The position numbers were made by a program, and so were the translations under genes. A stretch of DNA of 64,000 bases from DATEUP01 sp041485285 (GTDB lineage Archaea; Thermoplasmatota; DTKX01; DATEUP01). The first letter of the stretch is position 1; every line of letters begins with the position of its first letter. Below, piece after piece: positions 59,519-64,000 of the stretch. The notes beneath the pieces were generated by a model that made no database searches, had not been told where the DNA came from, and saw only the letters and a list, made by a program, of their open reading frames with translations. The stretch covers positions 14,188 to 78,187 of the forward strand of contig JBGPJF010000005.1 in NCBI GenBank assembly GCA_041485285.1, in the 5' to 3' direction.

Positions 59519-60256
59519 CTAACGCGACGCTGGTGGCTCCAGCAGGGGCTCCGATGGCTCCTCGCCCTCTGGCGGCGCCCCCGCCTGAGCCCGGAGAGAG
59601 GGGCTCCCTGCGAGGGCATCGGCCCCTCCGCTCGGCGGCATCCCTTCCGGCGGGGCCGCGGCTACCGCAAGCCGTTTCCCTACGATCACGACCGTAACAA
59701 CGAGTGCAAGTGTGAGGGCGAAAATGGCCAATGTCCGGTTGTTCGCATTGGAGGCCGTGATGTCGCCGTCGAGAAATTCGGCGCTGTAGGCCACGGATCC
59801 CCGTGGGAAGGCGCCGCCTTGGGTCGTTCCCTCGTTGTCCACCACGAAATACATCAACGTCCCCTTCGAGACTGTCCCGCTCCAGAAAGTCACGTTCTGG
59901 CTCCCGCCCTGGGTGTAGAACGTATCGACACTGCTGTTTTCGTACGCGGTCAGGTTTTCCAGGTCAAAAACAAAAACATCCACGGCTCCGCCCGCGGTCA
60001 CTGTGAATTTGACGCTGATTGCCTTTCCAGGCGGTGCGGTGACCGCAAAACTGTCGTGAGTTCCGCTTGCCACGGTCCTCAAAACAAGCTGTGGGGAATC
60101 GACCGGTAGACTCGCAGCCGCCACACCGTTTGCGATGAATGGCAACAAGAACAGGCAAATCGCGGCTCCCGCGCTGCCCGTTCCGCCGGAAGACTGCCGC
60201 GGCGCGCGCCGGTGCACCCGGACTTCACGGCCATTCCGTTGGGGCTCGCTCCTCAT
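59519..60256 (-). CDS. single-pass surface protein (paralogue of 5516-6175)
   Basis: A 245-residue protein: basic N-terminus, signal-like helix (about 30-48), an extracellular beta domain with Asn-x-Ser/Thr sites, a transmembrane helix (about 175-193) and a long Pro/Gly/Ala/Glu-rich cytoplasmic tail. Its ectodomain matches that of the protein at 5516-6175 in order of strands and in the VDN motif (LMYFVVDNEG against FTLIVDNLDN). ATG 60256 is chosen; 60265 is also possible. It may be co-transcribed with the cyclophilin gene 51 bases downstream. Confidence 0.65.
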   Translation of the reverse strand: MRSEPQRNGREVRVHRRAPRQSSGGTGSAGAAICLFLLPFIANGVAAASLPVDSPQLVLRTVASGTHDSFAVTAPPGKAISVKFTVTAGGAVDVFVFDLENLTAYENSSVDTFYTQGGSQNVTFWSGTVSKGTLMYFVVDNEGTTQGGAFPRGSVAYSAEFLDGDITASNANNRTLAIFALTLALVVTVVIVGKRLAVAAAPPEGMPPSGGADALAGSPSLRAQAGAPPEGEEPSEPLLEPPASR

Positions 60257-60373
60257 AGCCGTCACAAGTCCCGTTGAAACACGTCGGCGCCCATTGGTCG
60301 GTTTGAATCGGGGGAGGGGTCATTACCACGGTCGAGATTCTTCAATTACACGTTCCTCGCGCCGCATTGGGAA

Positions 60374-62425
60374 CTACTCCTCATCGCCGCTGGCCTCCCG
60401 GCCAATCGGAGTGCCCGCCACGCCAGTGACCTCCGCGCCGCCCGGCGGGAGCGCCCTTGCGATTTCATCGGGGTGGACCCTGATCTTCGCGGCCAGCTCC
60501 TTCGCCACGTCGGAGGTTTTCACCGACCCCGGCCCGATCAGGAAGGCGACATCACAGTGAGCGGCGACGGCCGAAGCAGGCCCGCACATCGCCTTTCGCT
60601 CGCCATTGACGGTCAGCCCGCCGATGGCGGCCTGGAGCGTCACGTGTCGGATCGTGTTCCTCTTTCCTCGAATCACGAAAGCCCCGCGGCCCAGCGCCTC
60701 CCCCGACTCCGGCGTCTTCGAGACTTGGTCGGGCGTAACCCAATACGCCGACGCCTCGCCCGAGCCCGAGGCCCACGCGCGCGACATCAGCGCTGCAAAT
60801 TCGCAGCCCTCTTTGAGGGCGACTTCGGACACGTCGGCCGCGCCTTCTGGGCGCTTGATCACGACGCTGGGCGCGCCGTGGATATCCGCGTGCGCGAAGC
60901 GGTCGCCGGGCCGCAGGTACTTCTTCACCAGGGCGTCGTTCGTCCCGGCATCGCGCCCCGCAACGATGAGCGTCCCGTCGCTTGCGCGCAACCACCGGAA
61001 CCGCTCGAACCACTCGCGCTTCTTCGGCTGCGGCGGGACCAGCGGTCCGCTCGTGGCCTCCGCGTCCTTTGCGCGCGCCGCCTCCACGCGCTCGCCGCGA
61101 GCGCGTTTCCTCCGCGCGGCGACGAGCGCCTCCTGCGTCTTTGCAAACGCGACCGAGGCCCCCTTCAACCGCCCCTTAGCCCGCGCCGCCGTTTTGTAGT
61201 AGGCTTGTGCGATGTCGTTGACCGCCCCGCCCATCTCGATTTCGACGCGGTGCGCGTTGCCGTCGGGCCCCTTCAGGTCGACCATGATTCCCCGGCCGGA
61301 CTCGGAGATCTCCGGCGCGTCCGTCTCGAGGCCCGCGCGCTTGATGAGTTCCGCAAGCTGCTTGGCCGAGCCCGACGGTTTTGCAAGGCGCAGGAAAAGC
61401 TCGACTTGCGGGTAATTTGCGAAAACCGCTTCCGCGGCGCCCACGGCCGCGGCAACTTCGCCTTCGAGCGCGCGCACGGCCTCGGCCTGCTGCGCCTCCA
61501 TCCGCTCGAGGCGCAAGACCCCCGCATCGTCGGCGCGAACCGGCGGGGCGCCCGCCTTCAGCTTCGCCGCGACCGCCACGGGCGCGTCAAAGTACGCGTC
61601 GAGAAGTTCGCTCATCGTTGGGAAGGACTTGGTCGTGGCACCCGCCCACCGCCGCTGCCCGACGGGGGCGAAATCGGTAAACACGTCTCCCTCGGCAAGC
61701 GCGGTGGGAAGGGGCGAGACCTCCGCCTCGCGAAGGAGTTCCTCGAACGCGTTGAAGATGAGCGTGCACTGGGCGGCGCTCAGGCCCCCGGCCGGGCGGG
61801 CGGGCTCAAGGCCCGCGCGGGCCACCACTTCTGCGGCAACCCCAGGACCCATCCCCGCCTTGGTCGCCAGCGCACGAACCAGGTCGCCTTCGGCCCCCTT
61901 GAGCGCCTCGGCAACGCCGCCGAGCCCAAGCGTGCGCGGATCCTTCCCGGGCGCGGGCCCTTGGTACGGCTGCTTCGGCGCGACTTTCCGGTCCTTGAAA
62001 ATCTTCGGCTTTGCGGCAATCGAGGTCACGCCCTTCTCGACGAGCGCGACGGCGCCATCCGGCAACAGTTCGGCGAGAAGCTCGCAGTCGCCCTCCGCGG
62101 TTTGGAAGGTGATCTTGACGATTCGGTCGAAGCCGACCTGCGCGACGGCCGCCACCCGGGCGTTGGCCAGCCGCTTGCGCGCCGCCATCGCGAAGTTGGA
62201 CGGCCGCTCGGGCACGGTGATGTCGCGCTTCGTCAGGTACACGCGGCGGCCGCCGAGCAGGAGCAGGTTCGCCCGGCCAATCCCGCCGCGCGCGTTGAGC
62301 TTCACCACCACATCGTCGGGCCCGAGCTGGTGGACCTTGTCGACGAATGCGCCTTTCAAGGAAGCGTCGAGCTCGCGCGCAAGGGCGAACACGTCGAGTG
62401 CGGAGAGGCTCTCGCGGCGCTTCAT
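60374..62425 (-). CDS. NFACT (Rqc2/NEMF) ribosome-quality-control protein
   Basis: A 683-residue NFACT protein, the archaeal relative of Rqc2/NEMF/FbpA that binds obstructed large ribosomal subunits and recruits tRNA to tail nascent chains. NFACT-N starts MKRRESLSALDVFALARELD and continues through LLLLGGRRVYLTKRD and FDRIVKITFQ; the middle is helical with coiled coil; NFACT-R has the DUF814 pattern FRWLRASDGTLIVAGRDAGT, RFAHADIHGAPSVVIK and RGAFVIRGKRN. The frame is open to 62590; ATG 62425 is at the fold start. It follows VapBC on the same strand. Confidence 0.95.
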   Translation of the reverse strand: MKRRESLSALDVFALARELDASLKGAFVDKVHQLGPDDVVVKLNARGGIGRANLLLLGGRRVYLTKRDITVPERPSNFAMAARKRLANARVAAVAQVGFDRIVKITFQTAEGDCELLAELLPDGAVALVEKGVTSIAAKPKIFKDRKVAPKQPYQGPAPGKDPRTLGLGGVAEALKGAEGDLVRALATKAGMGPGVAAEVVARAGLEPARPAGGLSAAQCTLIFNAFEELLREAEVSPLPTALAEGDVFTDFAPVGQRRWAGATTKSFPTMSELLDAYFDAPVAVAAKLKAGAPPVRADDAGVLRLERMEAQQAEAVRALEGEVAAAVGAAEAVFANYPQVELFLRLAKPSGSAKQLAELIKRAGLETDAPEISESGRGIMVDLKGPDGNAHRVEIEMGGAVNDIAQAYYKTAARAKGRLKGASVAFAKTQEALVAARRKRARGERVEAARAKDAEATSGPLVPPQPKKREWFERFRWLRASDGTLIVAGRDAGTNDALVKKYLRPGDRFAHADIHGAPSVVIKRPEGAADVSEVALKEGCEFAALMSRAWASGSGEASAYWVTPDQVSKTPESGEALGRGAFVIRGKRNTIRHVTLQAAIGGLTVNGERKAMCGPASAVAAHCDVAFLIGPGSVKTSDVAKELAAKIRVHPDEIARALPPGGAEVTGVAGTPIGREASGDEE

Positions 62426-62478
62426 CGGGGGGTCACGCCCGCGGCCCGTTGAAAAGCCTTGGGGGCGCGCAGGATTCC

Positions 62479-62901
62479 TCAGGGGAACATCGCGAAGCCG
62501 GCTTCCTTGAAATTGGAGTCGAAGGAAAGCCCTGCGCGGATCGACATGGCCTCCATCAGGGTGAATGAGACGCAGTCCGTGAACGACCATCGCTTGTCCG
62601 GCCGCTCCTTGAACATCTGCCAGGCCCCCTCGATGACCGGGCGCTCAACCGCCATCAGCTTCATGGTCCTCGAGCCGCGCAACACGTTGCCCGCGGTCAC
62701 GGCCATGTCGTGACGCTTGGTGCCCGAGTAGATGGTCGTGACCGTTTCATCGAAGACGTACTCGCTGGTGACGAGTTTGTACGGAGGAAGTTCCCGCGCT
62801 GCAAGGGCCCCCATGAAACGGTCGGCCTTTAGATGGTCCTTGTCCTTCGGGTTGAACCGGGCGACGAGGAAACTCGTGTCGACAAAGAGGAATTCGTCCA
62901 A
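62479..62901 (-). CDS. vapC: PIN-domain toxin VapC
   Basis: A 140-residue VapC-family ribonuclease. Acidic metal-binding residues are in order: Asp8 (FVDTSFLVARF), Glu47 (SEYVFDET), Asp109 (FTDCVSF) and Asp128 (FDSNF). Such toxins cut tRNA or rRNA when free. The TTG start at 62901 directly follows the VapB stop (TGATTG), so both are translated from one message. It stands 53 bases before the NFACT gene start on the same strand. Confidence 0.9.
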   Translation of the reverse strand: MDEFLFVDTSFLVARFNPKDKDHLKADRFMGALAARELPPYKLVTSEYVFDETVTTIYSGTKRHDMAVTAGNVLRGSRTMKLMAVERPVIEGAWQMFKERPDKRWSFTDCVSFTLMEAMSIRAGLSFDSNFKEAGFAMFP

Positions 62902-63174
62902 TCAGCGCCACCCGTAAAGGATCCGGTCATGCGACCGGGCGTCGGTGCGGCCCATGTCCGCCACGATCGACATGTCGAAGAGCGGGTCGCTCGCGTAGTC
63001 GGGCTCGTCCGAACCGAACACCTCGTCCAGCCAGGCCCTCTTTTCGAGTGCGACCTCGGCGAGGCGCTCGACGACCTCGCCCCGCGTGAGGCGCCGCCCG
63101 AGCTTCGACGAGAGGATCTTTCCGGCTTCCTCCAGCTTTCGCTTCTGAAGGGTCGTCAGGCGTATGGTCGTCAT
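62902..63174 (-). CDS. vapB: ribbon-helix-helix antitoxin VapB
   Basis: A 90-residue antitoxin. The N-terminus (MTTIRLTTLQKRKLEEAGKI, then RLTRGEVVERLAEVAL) fits a ribbon-helix-helix DNA-binding fold, and the acidic tail ending in SDPLFDMSIVADMGR would wrap the toxin. ATG 63174 is chosen over the frame opening at 63225 because the TATA box AATATAC sits 27 bases upstream. The partner VapC follows immediately. Confidence 0.85.
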   Translation of the reverse strand: MTTIRLTTLQKRKLEEAGKILSSKLGRRLTRGEVVERLAEVALEKRAWLDEVFGSDEPDYASDPLFDMSIVADMGRTDARSHDRILYGWR

Positions 63175-63175
63175 C

Positions 63176-63206
63176 GTATACAAGTATGCGTTCAAATGTA
63201 TATTCC
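63176..63206 (-). promoter_or_regulatory. vapBC promoter and putative operator
   Basis: TATA box AATATAC (minus strand, 63198-63204) is about 27 bases before the vapB ATG. Between it and the start, the stretch 63176-63189 holds ATAC-AA-GTAT (63178-63187), a perfect 4-base inverted repeat within imperfect GTATAC/GTATGC arms. An RHH antitoxin binding here would repress its own operon. Confidence 0.55.
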
Positions 63207-63359
63207 TTTCGCCTTTTTTCTCCACCCGCGGCGCCGCCCCCTTGCGCCGGGCGGCCGCGGCCTCCTGCGCAATATGTCAGCGCCGCGGCCGGCAGACGCG
63301 CGCGCGGTCCCCTGCACAAGGCTCAAATGGCCCGCCCCCTCTGCGCGGCTCCATCCCAC

Positions 63360-63431
63360 GCCGCCGTGGCTAAGTGGTATAGCGACTCCTTGGTAAGGAG
63401 TAGGTCACGAGTTCAATTCTCGTCGGCGGCT
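63360..63431 (+). tRNA. tRNA-Thr (anticodon GGT)
   Basis: Acceptor stem GCCGCCG/CGGCGGC pairs over 7 bases with discriminator T (63431). The D arm stem is GCT/AGC, the anticodon arm ACTCC-TTGGTAA-GGAGT with GGT at 63392-63394, and the T arm ACGAG-TTCAATT-CTCGT. No intron and no encoded CCA. U73 with GGU fits archaeal tRNA-Thr. A weak TATA-like TCAAAT lies about 33 bases upstream. Confidence 0.97.
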
Positions 63432-63563
63432 CTCACTTTCTTTGTCGACGGGCGCGAGCCTTCCGGCGGCGCGAGCGAATGCCCGCGGCGTTCGAAAATT
63501 CTTTCGTTGAACCGTATAAGATTTCGTCAACGTCCCGAGACGCGGTGGGGCTCCACGCGCCAG

Positions 63564-63824
63564 TCACGATCCGAAATCATATAGGGGGTCAATTTCACCA
63601 GGTTTTGGTGGGCGCCTCGCTTCAAGCCGCCGCACGCGCCGCACTAGCCTTTCGGATTCGAGGATCCGCCTCGCCCCCTCGGCGATTGCTTCTCCTTCCG
63701 TCACTCCTCGCCCCTCGCCCCGCCCGATGGCCTTTGCTGCTCGCTGCAAGAGCCTTTTCTGTGCAGGTGTGACGCGAACGTAAGGCGTCGACCTCCCGGA
63801 AAATCCCCTGGTATTCAAGGGCAA
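63564..63824 (-). CDS. orphan ribbon-helix-helix (antitoxin-like) protein
   Basis: An 86-residue basic protein. YVRVTPAQKRLLQRAAKAIG followed by VTEGEAIAEGARRIL resembles a ribbon-helix-helix fold with an early beta strand and two helices, and the tail ends in DPLYDFGS, similar to the DPLFD element in the VapB at 62902. No toxin gene follows: the next feature downstream is tRNA-Thr. It may be a stranded antitoxin from a lost toxin-antitoxin pair. The start is uncertain: TTG 63824 with a second TTG two codons in, and no clear promoter. Confidence 0.5.
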   Translation of the reverse strand: MPLNTRGFSGRSTPYVRVTPAQKRLLQRAAKAIGRGEGRGVTEGEAIAEGARRILESERLVRRVRRLEARRPPKPGEIDPLYDFGS

Positions 63825-64000
63825 CGCGGACCCGCGAGACCCTTGTGAGGCGCGGCCGACGATTCACCTGCACCACCCCGCGCACAAGGGCGAGCGGCAA
63901 TGCGCGGGCCGGTGGAACGGATGTTCAAATCTCCCCCTTGGCACTTTTTCGCTCGGGGTCGAACCCGCATGGTCGTCTCCTCCCGGGCGATCCCCCTCAC

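Noticed and set aside
60473..62452. 659-codon open frame opposite the NFACT gene
   Set aside because: Shadow of a conserved NFACT protein; composition is Arg/Ala/Leu-rich with no fold.
1..64000. CRISPR array, insertion sequence or replication origin
   Set aside because: No regularly spaced repeats, no transposase-like frame and no origin-type repeat cluster were seen by reading the window; a repeat-finding computation was not available.
63815..64000. Short minus-strand frame reaching the window edge
   Set aside because: Low-complexity Arg/Gly/Ala translation without domain or promoter; may be part of a gene outside the window, but nothing supports it.

Overview
The window is archaeal chromosomal DNA of high G+C, coding on both strands with little intergenic space. 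The archaeal assignment rests on an Alba chromatin protein, ribosomal protein L10e, the diphthamide enzyme Dph2, an archaeal-type HPRTase, an NFACT/Rqc2 protein, an archaeosortase with PGF-CTERM-like substrates, UbiA-type prenyltransferases, a tRNA-Thr without encoded CCA and with the archaeal U discriminator, and many A/T-rich TATA-like boxes about 25-30 bases upstream of start codons (leaderless genes). The mixture (large Ig-repeat surface proteins, a Rab-like GTPase, TPR proteins, high G+C) resembles high-G+C Thermoplasmatota, but the lineage is inference.

Layout. 0.1-6.6 kb: a GT4 glycosyltransferase, an A/T-richer two-gene island (a C39-like cysteine-peptidase candidate plus a protein of unknown function), then a GmhB-type phosphatase/GT2 glycosyltransferase/surface-protein operon. 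6.2-11.2 kb: housekeeping and unknown genes (ThiL, AMMECR1, Alba, a stand-alone AsnC/RAM domain). 11.4-14.3 kb: two tandem UbiA-family membrane proteins, each with a C-terminal ectodomain. 14.3-27.3 kb: four very large minus-strand secreted proteins, one a clostripain (C11) peptidase and three Ig/cadherin-like surface proteins, one ending in a PGF-CTERM signal. 27.5-31.6 kb: an M48 protease and a three-gene ABC exporter. 31.6-41.4 kb: CysRS without its C-terminal domain, GNAT, small zinc and membrane proteins, an unknown gene behind an inverted-repeat-rich divergent region, a DUF504-like protein, malic enzyme, a TPR protein and a degenerate IorAB pair. 41.5-48.4 kb: an isolated histidine-kinase DHp-like protein, Tmk, a winged-helix regulator, a Rab-like GTPase coupled to a PIN-TPR protein, NadA and a TfoX-like protein. 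48.4-49.0 kb: a DUF4258/YgiT-type toxin-antitoxin candidate. 49.0-53.6 kb: Dph2, HPRTase, PPK2 and a PEP-synthase-like protein lacking the phosphohistidine domain. 53.6-60.3 kb: L10e, archaeosortase, a DMT transporter, anchored metallopeptidase, secreted cyclophilin and anchored ectodomain proteins. 60.4-63.8 kb: NFACT, VapBC, tRNA-Thr and an orphan ribbon-helix-helix protein.

The main theme is the cell surface: signal-peptide proteins with Ig repeats, secreted peptidases and a cyclophilin, glycosyltransferases, and an archaeosortase that could process and lipid-anchor PGF-CTERM proteins. The most unusual items are the enzyme-like genes that have lost catalytic motifs (IorAB, PEP synthase) and the C39-like two-gene island. 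Bases 1-143, 399-589 and 63825-64000 show nothing I can support.
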